A DNA stretch of 64,000 nt, taken from assembly GCF_042662125.1 (NCBI RefSeq), contig NZ_JBHSXL010000002.1, positions 263,857 through 327,856 of the forward strand, given 5' to 3'. Of the stretch, positions 41,965 through 51,685 are shown piece after piece; position 1 is the first letter of the stretch, and each line of letters begins with the position of its first letter. The position numbers were made by a program, and so were the translations under genes. The notes below the pieces were generated by a model, which saw only the letters and a list, made by a program, of their open reading frames with translations, did not search any database and was not told the DNA's origin. Source of the stretch: Halopenitus salinus (lineage in GTDB: Archaea; Halobacteriota; Halobacteria; Halobacteriales; Haloferacaceae).

Positions 41965-42632
41965 GTGTTCAGATAAGTTGATTCCATTCGAAGACGAACG
42001 GTTGGAGCCAATTTTCGGCGATGCTTGCTTCGGTGTGGCTGAAACAGTTTGAGAACTGGTTGGTTCGCTGTTTTAGTTCTCTGAAGATACGTTCGACACT
42101 GTTCTGATCACCGTGTATTTCGTATCTGTAATCAAGATCGTGTCGGTGAAGTGCTGCTTGCAGCCATGGTGCAGAATCGACGAGATGTTCCTCGCGGAAT
42201 TCGGCGAGAAACATCTCAGTAATCGCATAATTTCTCGTCGTAAAGAGCTGGACGTGCAGCAAGCGGTTTGTGTCGGGAACGACCGCTGCATCCAGCCAGA
42301 ACCGTTCGTTATTCAGCTGGGTCACGGTTTCGTCAACCGCGACGTGATCCGGATCGGCACCATCAATCGGCTGTAAATCGACCTTCTGTACCCAGTTGTG
42401 AACAGTCGAGCGACAGCGATCGACACCCAACCTATCGAGAATAGTAATGGTATCCGAAAGTGATATTTCTGCCAAATGGAGTCGGATACCGAGCTTCGTC
42501 GCGGGCTCGGGTGTCCCCTCTCGCTCCACAAAATCTAACTCGATGCAATCGATACCTCCGTTGAGGCGTGCGATTTCGAACATAGAGCACTCAAAGATCG
42601 CACCGCCTCACTCTTCATCCTTATCTGAACAC
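41965..42632 (-). mobile_element. IS6-type element, left copy
   Basis: 668 bases with 13-base perfect terminal repeats GTGTTCAGATAAG (41965-41977) and its complement (42620-42632). One transposase gene inside. The flanking 8 bases (CACCGGTT and TGCCACTG) do not match, so no target duplication is visible. The same ends occur at 51686-52375. Confidence 0.85.
41969..42583 (-). CDS. IS6-type DDE transposase with internal deletion
   Basis: 204 residues from MFEIARLNGGIDCIELDFVE. HTH region (LHLAEISLSDTITILDRLGV), then AVDETVTQL (first Asp), VDSAPWLQAAL (second Asp) and SVERIFRELKQRTNQF (Glu). Compared with the copy at 51747-52326, about seven residues just before the second Asp are missing (LVDSAPW against LVYEALFFVDSAPS), which also accounts for the 22-base difference in element length. 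Activity is doubtful. Confidence 0.8.
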   Translation of the reverse strand: MFEIARLNGGIDCIELDFVEREGTPEPATKLGIRLHLAEISLSDTITILDRLGVDRCRSTVHNWVQKVDLQPIDGADPDHVAVDETVTQLNNERFWLDAAVVPDTNRLLHVQLFTTRNYAITEMFLAEFREEHLVDSAPWLQAALHRHDLDYRYEIHGDQNSVERIFRELKQRTNQFSNCFSHTEASIAENWLQPFVFEWNQLI

Positions 42633-42656
42633 TGCCACTGTGTTGGGTTGTGTAGC

Positions 42657-43748
42657 TTACATCTTGAGTATATCCGGTAGCGTTAGTTCGGTGTCGATCC
42701 CGATCGCTTCGGCTGTGAATGTTGGGAATTCGCCGGTAGTGGAGAGCACCTCGATACCGTCTTTGGTTGCGAGGATGGTGTCCTCGGTCTTGACACCCTT
42801 GACGGTCGGATTCCAACCATATGTCATCGGTAGTTCGACGGGCGCATCGTGGCCCGGAGTTGCTATCCACTCTCGTGACGCGTAACCGAGCGCGCCCCCT
42901 TGGTGGTGGTTCTGCCACTCGTTTCTGTAGCCGAGTTTATCGTACGCGACCTGGATCGTTTCGAACACGTCGCCGGCGCTGCCTCCATGGATACCTTCTC
43001 GCCATGTCGCAGCAGCCATGGTTGCTGCTACTCTACTGAGATCTTCGTATCGATCTTCGAGCCAGTAAGGTGCATCGTCAAACTCGACCGTCCGTGTGAC
43101 TGCAGCGTTGAGCCCGTAGCGAGTACCGACGACAGTCAAGACGGCGTACCCGCCGACTTTGGTGTCCGTTGGGGTGAAGTGGCGGTACTGCTGGACGCGC
43201 TTTTCTCCGCCAACGAGAACAACGGGCGACTCGATCTTCCGTTGATGGAGGGCGTGTGAGAGCTGGGCCGCTAGGTCCACTTCCGTATCAGTCGGCGTGG
43301 CATCTAAAGCCACTTCTTCAACTGCTTCGGCCGTCTCTCGACAAACCGTTCGATATCGCTTGACGTCACTGTCGGTTAGCGGTTGAGTCAAGACTGATCG
43401 ATCGACCCGGGACAAGTTTCCACACTCGAAATCAGCAGCTGCAGGTGTGGCCGTGTTCTCCGTAACCGCCTCTTCTAAGCTCCGCTCATGCCAGGGGTAT
43501 TCAACGAGACGAACATTGTGGTCGATCTCCTCTTTGAGAAGCCGTTGTCCCTCTATATTTGTGGTGATGACTGTGATGTGCTCTCCGTCGTAGCCGGCGG
43601 CGGCGATACCTGTTGCGCCTTCACGTACGATTAGATTACTACCGCCGGTAAGCCAGGCGAACATAGGCGGCGTCGCGAACCATACTGTTTCAAGGTCATT
43701 CGTCGCGAGATACGAGTCTAACCGGTCCAGTTTAGTCTGTTCGATCAT
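42657..43748 (-). CDS. M24-family (creatinase/aminopeptidase-like) protein lacking metal ligands
   Basis: 363 residues (MIEQTKLDRLDSYLATNDLE). N-terminal creatinase-like domain, then the pita-bread catalytic domain from about 150. Where active M24 peptidases have two Asp ligands it reads AVLTVVGTRYGLNAAVTRTV; the His segment is NHHQGGALGYASREW and the last Glu is in GVKTEDTIL. Most of the dimetal site is therefore absent, as in metal-independent creatinase-like members. Last gene of the carbohydrate cassette (96 bases after the permease). Its substrate is unknown. Confidence 0.78.
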   Translation of the reverse strand: MIEQTKLDRLDSYLATNDLETVWFATPPMFAWLTGGSNLIVREGATGIAAAGYDGEHITVITTNIEGQRLLKEEIDHNVRLVEYPWHERSLEEAVTENTATPAAADFECGNLSRVDRSVLTQPLTDSDVKRYRTVCRETAEAVEEVALDATPTDTEVDLAAQLSHALHQRKIESPVVLVGGEKRVQQYRHFTPTDTKVGGYAVLTVVGTRYGLNAAVTRTVEFDDAPYWLEDRYEDLSRVAATMAAATWREGIHGGSAGDVFETIQVAYDKLGYRNEWQNHHQGGALGYASREWIATPGHDAPVELPMTYGWNPTVKGVKTEDTILATKDGIEVLSTTGEFPTFTAEAIGIDTELTLPDILKM

Positions 43749-43844
43749 ATATTTATTTTCTTATCGATATCCTCCTGTCTCTTCAAAGCTGATTGGGAAT
43801 GATGTGATCATATGACGGCAATAGAGCACAAAAGGCTAGTGTGC

Positions 43845-44717
43845 TTAGTATCCTTTCATGCCGCCGCTGGTGAGACCTTCAACAAGATAGCTCTGGATAA
43901 TCGCGAACAGTATAACGACGGGGAGCATTGTGATCGTTGCTGCCGTAAGGACTGCACCCCAGTCTACGGTATTCTGTGACTGAAAAAGCTGTAGAGCGAA
44001 CGGAAGCGTACGTGTTCCTTGAGAACGTGAGATGATGGAGACAAACAGATAGTCGTTCCAAGAGACGATAAACGTATAAAATGCGGAAACGGCGATTCCC
44101 GGCAATGCGAGTGGAAGGATGATGTGGAACAACGTCTGAATATCTGAACAGCCATCCATTTTAGCTGCATCATCAAGTGCCGTTGGAATGTCGTCGAAAT
44201 AGCCCTTCAATAGCCACGTGACGAAGGGAAGTGCGATAACGGTGTGTGCAATAATGATTCCAACGTATGTGTCAATAATATCTAAATTATACATAATAAC
44301 GAAAAACGGTATCAGGATGAGGACTCGTGGAAGCATTTCCGTTCCCAGATAGCCGAGAATTAGACTCCTACGTCCCGGGTAGTCCATTCGACTGATGGAA
44401 TAACTGGCGAACGTTCCTGCACCTACTGAGAGGATCGTCGTTCCGGTCGCCACGATAGTGGAATTTAAGAAATACGTTCGGAACTCCCCTCGAGTGATCA
44501 CCTGTATCCAATGTTCCAAAGTGAATGATTCGATAGGAATCAAGATCAGCTGTTGACTTCTGATTACCTCGGAACCCTTGAACGTTGAAAGCACGAAGTA
44601 TAGAATTGGGAGCAGTAGGATGCTGTAATATAGAGCTAACGCCGCGTAGATGATCACGCCGCGTTTTGGTCCGACTTCATCTCCGAGCCATCTGTCGAAT
44701 TTGTTTACTAGGGTCAT
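43845..44717 (-). CDS. Sugar ABC transporter permease (MalG type)
   Basis: 290 residues, six predicted membrane helices, with the permease EAA loop DDAAKMDGCSDIQTLFHIIL (near 190) that contacts the ATPase. Family: binding-protein-dependent carbohydrate permeases of the MalG/UgpE type. Its start overlaps the stop of the partner permease by one base. Works with 44717-45634, 45660-47024 and 47174-48301. Confidence 0.9.
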   Translation of the reverse strand: MTLVNKFDRWLGDEVGPKRGVIIYAALALYYSILLLPILYFVLSTFKGSEVIRSQQLILIPIESFTLEHWIQVITRGEFRTYFLNSTIVATGTTILSVGAGTFASYSISRMDYPGRRSLILGYLGTEMLPRVLILIPFFVIMYNLDIIDTYVGIIIAHTVIALPFVTWLLKGYFDDIPTALDDAAKMDGCSDIQTLFHIILPLALPGIAVSAFYTFIVSWNDYLFVSIISRSQGTRTLPFALQLFQSQNTVDWGAVLTAATITMLPVVILFAIIQSYLVEGLTSGGMKGY

Positions 44718-45634
44718 TATTCGCTAGTCTCCAGTTTAACGTAGACGACGGTAAATACGAACATGATCACGAGCATAACAGTCCCTACTGATGCCGCGTA
44801 TCCCAACGCATACGATTGGAATGCTTCCTTATACACGTACGTTGGGAGTACCTCTGTGCTTTGGTATGGACCACCTCCAGTGGAGAGATAAACGAAATCG
44901 AAGTTATTGAATGTGAATATGACGTGAATCACGATCATTATCATTGATGTGTAAGAGATGTGTGGGAGCGTGATATATCGAAATTTCTGAAGTGTACTAG
45001 CACCGTCGATACTAGCAGCCTCATAGTAACTCTCTGGGATGGCTTGCATACTTGCCATGAGGGCGATGGCGAAGAATGGTGCATTTCGCCATACATGCAT
45101 GAAGATTATGAGTCCGAATCCTGTCCCCGGTTGACCAAACCAGTAGGTGGTTGGGAGTCCAAACTGTTCGAAGATTACGTTAACAACTCCAAACGGATAT
45201 TGAACTAGAAAATTAAATATTATAACGGTAACGATAATGGGAAGAACCCACGTAACCATCGTTACGCTCCTGAAGAATTTGATTCCTGGCACCTTCTGTT
45301 TTAGTACGAGTGCTAGTCCCAGCCCTGCTAGATATTCAAGTGAAACGGCAACGGAAGTCAGGATAACAGAATTTCGTAGCGATTGCCAGAATAATGGGTC
45401 GCCGTACATTTGGCTGTAGTTTTGGAGGCCGATCCAAACCGCGTCTTCGGGATTCAGAAACGATTTGGTGTAGAAACTCATCCAAATCGCCTCAAGTGTT
45501 GGATAGACCATTATTACTCCCAGCAGTACGGTCGCTGGAAGGACGAGTGCGTATCCCAACCACGTCTCTCGAAGAAATTCCAAAAACTGATCTTTGTATC
45601 CGGTCTCTTCAGGTTTTCCTGTTACAATGGACAT
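44717..45634 (-). CDS. Sugar ABC transporter permease (MalF type)
   Basis: 305 residues, six predicted helices; a short cytoplasmic N terminus (MSIVTGKPEETGYKDQFLEF) and an EAA loop YEAASIDGASTLQKFRYITL (near 213). Partner of the MalG-type permease that follows. 25 bases downstream of the binding-protein gene; all four transporter genes are in one direction. Confidence 0.9.
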   Translation of the reverse strand: MSIVTGKPEETGYKDQFLEFLRETWLGYALVLPATVLLGVIMVYPTLEAIWMSFYTKSFLNPEDAVWIGLQNYSQMYGDPLFWQSLRNSVILTSVAVSLEYLAGLGLALVLKQKVPGIKFFRSVTMVTWVLPIIVTVIIFNFLVQYPFGVVNVIFEQFGLPTTYWFGQPGTGFGLIIFMHVWRNAPFFAIALMASMQAIPESYYEAASIDGASTLQKFRYITLPHISYTSMIMIVIHVIFTFNNFDFVYLSTGGGPYQSTEVLPTYVYKEAFQSYALGYAASVGTVMLVIMFVFTVVYVKLETSE

Positions 45635-45659
45635 ATTAGATAGTTAGTTCCGGTGGGGG

Positions 45660-47024
45660 CTAGACTTCGAATTCGTTCTGTGCAATATCCTGTAGTGTAG
45701 AGTGGAACTGCTCCGCTTCGTTATAGGGATCGGACTCACCGTAAGCGACGCGCTGCATGGAGTTGTAGAGTGCCTCCCTCGTTGAGCCCCAACTGACGAA
45801 CGCGAGAGCTGTCCCGGTCTCGATGATCTCGGTGAAGGGTAACCAGTCTTCGTCGTCCATGGTGCTTTCTATGTCCTCGTGAATCGGCGTTACCCAGTTC
45901 CCAGGATCGTTCTCGGCAAATAGTTGGAATGATTCCGTACTCGTGTAGATATCCAGGGCCTCCCACGCTGTATCCATATGCTCCGAATGGCTATTGAGTC
46001 CTGCCCATTCAACTTCGAGATATGTTCCTCTCTCAGCACCTTCTGCGTGTGGAAGATGTGTTACTGCCGTATGTTCGTTGAGGATCGTCTCGGAGTTCGG
46101 GCCTGCATCAGCCTGCGATGACCGCACCCATGGCCCATTTGGACACATTGCGAAATTACCTCGTGCATACGCTGAGTCCAGTTGTTCGTACCCCGTCCCG
46201 ATACTGTTCGGATCCGCGACCGGATTATCAACGGCCCATATCTGATAGTACCAGTTATCGAAGATCTGCCCCAGAGTATCCGCACTTGGGACGACTGTCC
46301 ACGAGTCGCCGTCAACTTCATAGAGAGCATCGGCATGTTGATAGACGTGTGAGATCCATTCCTGAAATCCACGAATGTCACCGGCTGCGGTAACATTCTT
46401 GTATCCGGCCATGTCCTCCTCTCCTTGATTGATCTCTCGACCGATCTCGTGGAGCTCCTGTGCCGTCTCTGGTGGTTCGAAACCATACTCTTCAAGGATG
46501 TCCTTCCGATACAGAAGCCCGCGACCGTTCCCATCCAACGGTAGTCCATAGAGTTGGTCCTGATAGCGAAGGGCATCTATGGAGGAGTCAATAAATCCAT
46601 CGTAATTATCCTTATTCTGAACAGATTCGTCAAGTGGTTCCAGCAGGTCAGCCTTAGTATAGTCACTGACGTGGGAGAGAACCCCCTCGATCAAATCAGG
46701 AGTTCCGGTCCGTGCACCGGTAAGATAATTTTGTCGTAAATCTTGATACTGGAAGGGGACTAGGTCTATCGAAACGTTCAGTTCCTCTTCAACCGTCTGA
46801 ACGTACCATTCGTTCCACGGGTCCAGTATTTCGTCATCAAAGAATGCACTCCAGTATGTGAGGGTTGTTCCACCTTCGGGTGTACTACCATTACCTGTTT
46901 CAGTACCGTCGCTAGGAGTACTATCATCGCCGTTGCCACCACCACCGGCACAACCAGCGAAAGCCGCTGCTAATCCTGTACCTGCTAATCGAAGATAATC
47001 ACGCCGATCGGTATCGTATGGCAT
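45660..47024 (-). CDS. Sugar ABC transporter substrate-binding lipoprotein
   Basis: 454 residues from MPYDTDRRDYLRLAGTGLAA: Tat-type twin-arginine start followed by lipobox FAGC and a Gly/Asp/Thr-rich linker, as usual for haloarchaeal binding proteins. The rest is the MalE/UgpB-like extracellular solute-binding family 1 (LTYWSAFFDDEILDPWNEWY, later GPWVRSSQ). Captures the sugar outside the cell for the MalF/G permeases. The upstream region has a TATA-like TTTATATAC at about 47048. Confidence 0.9.
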   Translation of the reverse strand: MPYDTDRRDYLRLAGTGLAAAFAGCAGGGGNGDDSTPSDGTETGNGSTPEGGTTLTYWSAFFDDEILDPWNEWYVQTVEEELNVSIDLVPFQYQDLRQNYLTGARTGTPDLIEGVLSHVSDYTKADLLEPLDESVQNKDNYDGFIDSSIDALRYQDQLYGLPLDGNGRGLLYRKDILEEYGFEPPETAQELHEIGREINQGEEDMAGYKNVTAAGDIRGFQEWISHVYQHADALYEVDGDSWTVVPSADTLGQIFDNWYYQIWAVDNPVADPNSIGTGYEQLDSAYARGNFAMCPNGPWVRSSQADAGPNSETILNEHTAVTHLPHAEGAERGTYLEVEWAGLNSHSEHMDTAWEALDIYTSTESFQLFAENDPGNWVTPIHEDIESTMDDEDWLPFTEIIETGTALAFVSWGSTREALYNSMQRVAYGESDPYNEAEQFHSTLQDIAQNEFEV

Positions 47025-47173
47025 GTAATCACCAATTATCCCGGGTGTATATAAATTCACTTGTTAGATTCGAACACATGATTAATATATCTAATGTATG
47101 ATGCTATCTGGTTCATCCCCCAGATTCGTTTATCAAGAACTTGTGGAAGTGGAAGGAAACGTTCTATAGGGAA

Positions 47174-48301
47174 TCAACTGGTGAGAGGGACCTCGTCGCC
47201 GGGAGACTGCCTACGATTATAAACCGCCTTGCCAGTTTGAGCATCGAAGAGGTGTAGTTGCTCCTCAGGAAATAGAATATTCACTTCCGTGTTCTCCTGT
47301 ATCTGTATTTCACCGGAGACACTAGCTGTGACGTGATTATCTCCGATATCAAAATAGATATACGAAATATCCCCCATCGGCTCGATCACGTTAACTGAGA
47401 TCGGAATGGAGTTTTCCGTTGATTGTGAGGTGAGTTTAATGTCCTCCGGACGAATTCCGAGCGTAAATTCATTCCCTTCTTGTAACTCCGTGAATAGTGA
47501 GTCTGAGATCTGGTATTTGAACTCCGGATGTACGAGCGTCCGACCATCCAATTTCACGTTGAAAAAATTCATACTAGGTGACCCTATAAATCCAGCAACA
47601 AATCGATTTGTGGGCTCATGGTAGCACTCTAGGGGTGTCCCAACCTGCTGTACTTTTCCTTTATTGAGGATGACGATACGGTCGCTCATCGTCATCGCTT
47701 CGGTCTGATCGTGAGTGACATAAATTGTAGTAACGTCCAGAGTTTGCTGTAGATTTTGGAGTTCAGTACGCATTTCCGTCCGAAGTTTCGCATCAAGATT
47801 ACTGAGTGGTTCATCCATCAGGAATACCTCGGGTTCGCGAACGATTGCCCGTCCTAGTGCGACACGTTGTTGCTGTCCTCCCGAAATATCGCTTGGTTTT
47901 TTTCCAAGTAGATCTTTAATCCCCATCATCTCGGCTACCTCAATGACCTTCTGATCGATTGCCTCATCGGAGAGCTCGGTTGTCATCTTCAGTCCAAAGG
48001 ACATGTTCTCACGGGCAGTCATGTGAGGATACAGCGCATAATTCTGGAATACCATCGCCATATCCCTGTCCATCGGGGGACTATCGACGACCGATCTATC
48101 ATTTAGTTGGATGTCGCCTTCGGTGGGAGACTCTAGTCCTGCAAGGCATCGGAGGGTAGTTGATTTCCCGCAGCCAGACGGCCCTACGAGTACAATGAAT
48201 TCTCCTTTTTCAATCGACAAGTTCATCTCCTCAACTGCCACGATCGGACCATCTTCCCCCTGAAACTCCTTGGAAAGATCGATCACATCAAGATGTGCCA
48301 T
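47174..48301 (-). CDS. Sugar ABC transporter ATP-binding protein (MalK/UgpC type)
   Basis: 375 residues. Walker A GPSGCGKST (near 38), Q loop MVFQNYALYPHMT, signature ISGGQQQRVALGRA (near 134), Walker B VFLMDEPLSNLD, H-loop VTHDQTEAMTM. The C-terminal 130 residues are the regulatory TOBE/MOP-like domain (NEFTLGIRPEDIKL). Energises the permeases 43845-45634. It is the first transporter gene, with its own TATA-like TTATTTATATGG near 48322. Confidence 0.92.
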   Translation of the reverse strand: MAHLDVIDLSKEFQGEDGPIVAVEEMNLSIEKGEFIVLVGPSGCGKSTTLRCLAGLESPTEGDIQLNDRSVVDSPPMDRDMAMVFQNYALYPHMTARENMSFGLKMTTELSDEAIDQKVIEVAEMMGIKDLLGKKPSDISGGQQQRVALGRAIVREPEVFLMDEPLSNLDAKLRTEMRTELQNLQQTLDVTTIYVTHDQTEAMTMSDRIVILNKGKVQQVGTPLECYHEPTNRFVAGFIGSPSMNFFNVKLDGRTLVHPEFKYQISDSLFTELQEGNEFTLGIRPEDIKLTSQSTENSIPISVNVIEPMGDISYIYFDIGDNHVTASVSGEIQIQENTEVNILFPEEQLHLFDAQTGKAVYNRRQSPGDEVPLTS

Positions 48302-48596
48302 GGGTTCTCTTGTCAGTATACATTCCCCATATAAATAAGTTATTTACCCGTCAGAAGGAGAGGTCTCAATCTTAGTATACCGTACTATCACAGTAAATGT
48401 GAACAGTATAGGTATCTCGGTACACCATGTTCATAATTCCAGACAAAACATCCATTGACTCGTTAAGGTCGTTGCAGCACGCCATCTCTAGTACATGATG
48501 GAAATGATCAACCGCATCGCTGATCTCGTCTGTGACGCGGAAAACACCCGCTTTCGAAATATGTGGTCTAAAGTTCCGTCTCAGTCGATATATCCC
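48302..48596. other. Gap between ATPase gene and IclR gene
   Basis: Holds the promoter of the ABC operon near 48310-48345. The remaining 250 bases show no convincing gene. Confidence 0.4.
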
Positions 48597-49409
48597 TCAC
48601 TGTGATAGCGTCCGGGAAATACACGGTAGTTCATGGCGGAACCGATACTCCTCGACACGATTAATTTCTTCAGTAACACTCTGTAATTGTCTCGGTAGCT
48701 CAGATCTAAACCGATGATGGCTCATACGCTCAGTAGGCGCGGAGATACTGACTGCGCCGAGGAGATCGTCGGATTCTCCGATCAGAGTGGTTGCGATACA
48801 GCGTACCCCCTCAAATTGTTCCTCGTTATCGAACGAGATACCACGAGATCGGATACGTTCTAGTTCCTTGTAGAGTTCGTCCGGGGACGTGATCGTGTTG
48901 GTAGTTAACCGTTCTAGGCCCCGTTCATCAATAATGGCCTCGGCTTCCGCCTGCGGGAGGGCCGCTAGGAATGCCTTTCCAGCGGCGGTACTATGCAGGT
49001 ACTCCATCATTCCCATATGCGTGTGTGGCTCCGTCACATTCTCTCCGAGCGACTGGTACAGCGTGAGGCCATAGCCGGAATTCTCGACGATCAAACGAAC
49101 CGTCTCGCCGGTCTTGTGAGCCAGTTCATCCACGTCTGCCCGTCCCATCTCAAAGACATCTTCGCACTTGCGCGCGCGTCCGCCATAGGTCAGAAAGCGG
49201 ACTCCGAGCCGATACTGACCGTCAATTTTAGCTAAAAAGTTCCGCTGTGCTAATGTCGTCACGTGGTGATGAGCCGCACTCTTGGAAATGTCTAGTGCAT
49301 TGGCGATCTCGGTGACTCCAATTTGGCCGTGTGTATGTATCACCTCTAATACGTCGAACGCAGTTTCAACTGATTTGATCGTACGTGGTCCCTCGTTCTC
49401 GGTGCTCAT
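48597..49409 (-). CDS. IclR-family transcriptional regulator
   Basis: 270 residues from MSTENEGPRTIKSVETAFDV. N-terminal winged helix (QIGVTEIANALDISKSAAHH), C-terminal IclR effector domain (VRLIVENSGYGLTLYQSLG... HSTAAGKAFLAALP, GISFDNEEQFEGVRCIATTL). IclR proteins sense a small metabolite; here most likely the sugar or a product of it. Transcribed with the ABC cassette, and a TTTGTT-GAT-AACAAA inverted repeat sits 35-49 bases before its start, probably its own site. Confidence 0.9.
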   Translation of the reverse strand: MSTENEGPRTIKSVETAFDVLEVIHTHGQIGVTEIANALDISKSAAHHHVTTLAQRNFLAKIDGQYRLGVRFLTYGGRARKCEDVFEMGRADVDELAHKTGETVRLIVENSGYGLTLYQSLGENVTEPHTHMGMMEYLHSTAAGKAFLAALPQAEAEAIIDERGLERLTTNTITSPDELYKELERIRSRGISFDNEEQFEGVRCIATTLIGESDDLLGAVSISAPTERMSHHRFRSELPRQLQSVTEEINRVEEYRFRHELPCISRTLSQ

Positions 49410-49443
49410 ACCCCACTTGTCGTCTTTCCAAAGGCATAATCCT

Positions 49444-49458
49444 TTTGTTGATAACAAA
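49444..49458. promoter_or_regulatory. Probable IclR operator
   Basis: TTTGTTGATAACAAA, a perfect 6-3-6 inverted repeat, 35 bases upstream of the IclR start. Size and composition fit an IclR dimer site. A related half site, TTTGTTAAC, occurs at about 51283 upstream of the GH4 gene. Confidence 0.45.
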
Positions 49459-49787
49459 CACGGAGAGAATATCAATCCAAAAGCTGAGAAGAATGGGGAT
49501 GTACGTCGGAGAATACTAGCGAGATCGGTCGACGATACTATCGGTCCGTAAACACCGAGAATCGTGGACAGCGCTTTCTCTGGCCAGGAAACACAAAATA
49601 GATTCAGATTGACATGAGACGAGGATAACGTCTCGAGTGTAGCTGACTATCGTTGAGTGAAGTCTTATCGAAGATCTCTCATCGGAAGTATTGACACAGA
49701 TGACCGACGTTTCGGTCGTTATAGTAGGTATCCTTCTCAGCCGCCTACTGACTATAACCCCGATACGGATGTTGTGTGACCAAGTGA
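49459..49787. other. Intergenic region between IclR and GH4 genes
   Basis: About 330 bases with no supportable gene; only short frames without coding bias. Confidence 0.4.
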
Positions 49788-51137
49788 TCAGTTCGTCGCT
49801 ATGGACTGAGCGGATTCCTCAACTAGTTGATCAGGGAGATAGTCGGCGTTGGCAGCGAGTAGATCGTCGACCATGTCGTCGATCTCCTCGAGGGAACAAG
49901 TGGCAGCCGTGAGTGGATCGAGTTTGACTGCCTGTCGGAGTGCGTCCTCGTCATGTTCGAGTGCAGCTCTAACAGCCAAACGTTGGACGTCGATGTTTGA
50001 TCGATTGAGTGCAGCCAGTTGTGGGGGCAGTTTGCCAACTGTACAGGGATTGATGCCACGGTCATCGACCAGACAGGGGACTTCGACACAGGCGTCAGAC
50101 GCCAGATTCGCAATCGCGCCCTCGTCGTTACGTACGTTGATATTCATACGGCGGGGCTCCCCCGTCTCGATCGAGTGAATGATCCGTGAGCCGTATTCCT
50201 CCGATCGCTCAATTTCTGGTTCGATCTCGGAAGTATCCATCTCGGCGGCCTCTTGCTGGTACTCGCACCAGTGCTCGAAGTACTGTCCGGTTGGCATCCA
50301 GTCGACGAAGTACTCCTCGTAGTTCTCCTCAACGATAAACTGCTCAAGCGTCGCCTCGTCGGTACGAAAGTATGGGATGTACTCGCTCATATGGTGGCTG
50401 GATTCGGTGACGAACGCGTCGAAATGACGCAGAATCTCGAAGCGAACGTTGTCCCGATTGTAGATATCCCGCTCATTTATCGCTGCTCGTAGCGTCGGAT
50501 AGACGCTCTTTCCGTTGTGTTCTGCCTCTAGGAACCATGCCATGTGGTTGATGCCCGCCACCTTGTACTCTAGTTCTTCTTTAGGAACCTCGACATAATT
50601 AGCGATGGCCTCAGCAGTATGCTGAACGCTATGACATAGACCAACGATATCGATTTCGGTGGCTTCGTCGACAGCCCAGCATACCATCGCCATGGGGTTG
50701 GTGTAGTTCAGCAAAAGTGCATTGGGGCACAGTTCTTCCATATCATGGGCGAGATCAAGCATCACGGGTGCGGTGCGCAACAGACGAAAGATACCACCGG
50801 GGCCGAGAGTATCTCCAACCGCCTGTCCGACACCGTACTTCGCAGGGATCTGGATCTCATTTTCGAACGGTTCACGACCTCCGACGTGGATCATGTTAAG
50901 CACGTAATCCGCGTCTTCTAATGCTTCTTCGCGTTCTGTTGTGGATTCAATCACCGCTTCGACGTCGTTGTGTTCAACTACTGCGTTCGCTGCAGTAACA
51001 GTCCGATCAAGGCGGTTCTGGTTAATGTCCATCAGGGACACTGTACATCCCTGTAGTTCTGGATACGATAGGATGTCACCCAGTAAGTTACGAGCAAAAA
51101 TGACACTCCCCGCACCGATAAATGCAATCTTTGTCAT
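49788..51137 (-). CDS. Glycoside hydrolase family 4 enzyme (alpha-galactosidase/alpha-glucosidase type)
   Basis: 449 residues. N-terminal NAD-binding Rossmann fold (MTKIAFIGAGSVIFARNLLG), then GH4 motifs: LNYTNPMAMV, GLCHSVQHT with the Cys and His that bind Mn, and GINHMAWFL. GH4 enzymes split glycosides by an oxidation-elimination mechanism with NAD and Mn. The CHSVQHT form is that of MelA/AglA alpha-glycosidases rather than 6-phospho enzymes. It would hydrolyse the sugar imported by the adjacent ABC system. An AT-rich promoter (TTTATAGTAAATT) lies at about 51168-51188. Confidence 0.9.
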   Translation of the reverse strand: MTKIAFIGAGSVIFARNLLGDILSYPELQGCTVSLMDINQNRLDRTVTAANAVVEHNDVEAVIESTTEREEALEDADYVLNMIHVGGREPFENEIQIPAKYGVGQAVGDTLGPGGIFRLLRTAPVMLDLAHDMEELCPNALLLNYTNPMAMVCWAVDEATEIDIVGLCHSVQHTAEAIANYVEVPKEELEYKVAGINHMAWFLEAEHNGKSVYPTLRAAINERDIYNRDNVRFEILRHFDAFVTESSHHMSEYIPYFRTDEATLEQFIVEENYEEYFVDWMPTGQYFEHWCEYQQEAAEMDTSEIEPEIERSEEYGSRIIHSIETGEPRRMNINVRNDEGAIANLASDACVEVPCLVDDRGINPCTVGKLPPQLAALNRSNIDVQRLAVRAALEHDEDALRQAVKLDPLTAATCSLEEIDDMVDDLLAANADYLPDQLVEESAQSIATN

Positions 51138-51685
51138 GCGTCTCCCTAGTTTTATCCGGTCGTAATAAATAACAGTTTATAGTAAATTATTGCCGGTATT
51201 TGCTGTGCCCATGAACCTCGTGAATATTGTAACGTGTCTACACCGTGTTTGTTAATAGCGAACTCTACTGTTGTGAGGTTTGTTAACGGAAAACGAACTG
51301 GGCCGAGTCGGTTGAGCCGTCCGTAGAGTTCAAAAATCAAAGATATCAGGTATGTTGCGTCTCGTACGACCGATCATCATCTGAGTACTACAGTTCTTTC
51401 AAGTCGTTAACCCGGAGATGTGCTAACTCGGCAGTAAAGAGTGGGTCCTCGCACCATGGTCGGCATTAGCGGCGTAATTGATCGTGTCTACATAGTTTCT
51501 CTCAACAATACTACTTGTTGTTGGTTGTTTGTTTACTGCAAACTCACTTGACAAGCGTGCCAACTGTAGTGAACGATATCGCCGAGTAGGACACTGGTAA
51601 CTTCAGAATGCTTGACCGGATTAGGCGGCCCAGATTATTACTATTGTAGCTCTGTAATGGCAAATGTTGGGCCAAAATCATGGTG
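51138..51685. other. Long intergenic region upstream of GH4 gene
   Basis: About 550 bases of lower G+C. It contains the AT-rich promoter of the GH4 gene at its left end and TTTGTTA half sites at 51247 and 51283. No gene is seen up to the IS6-type copy. Confidence 0.45.
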
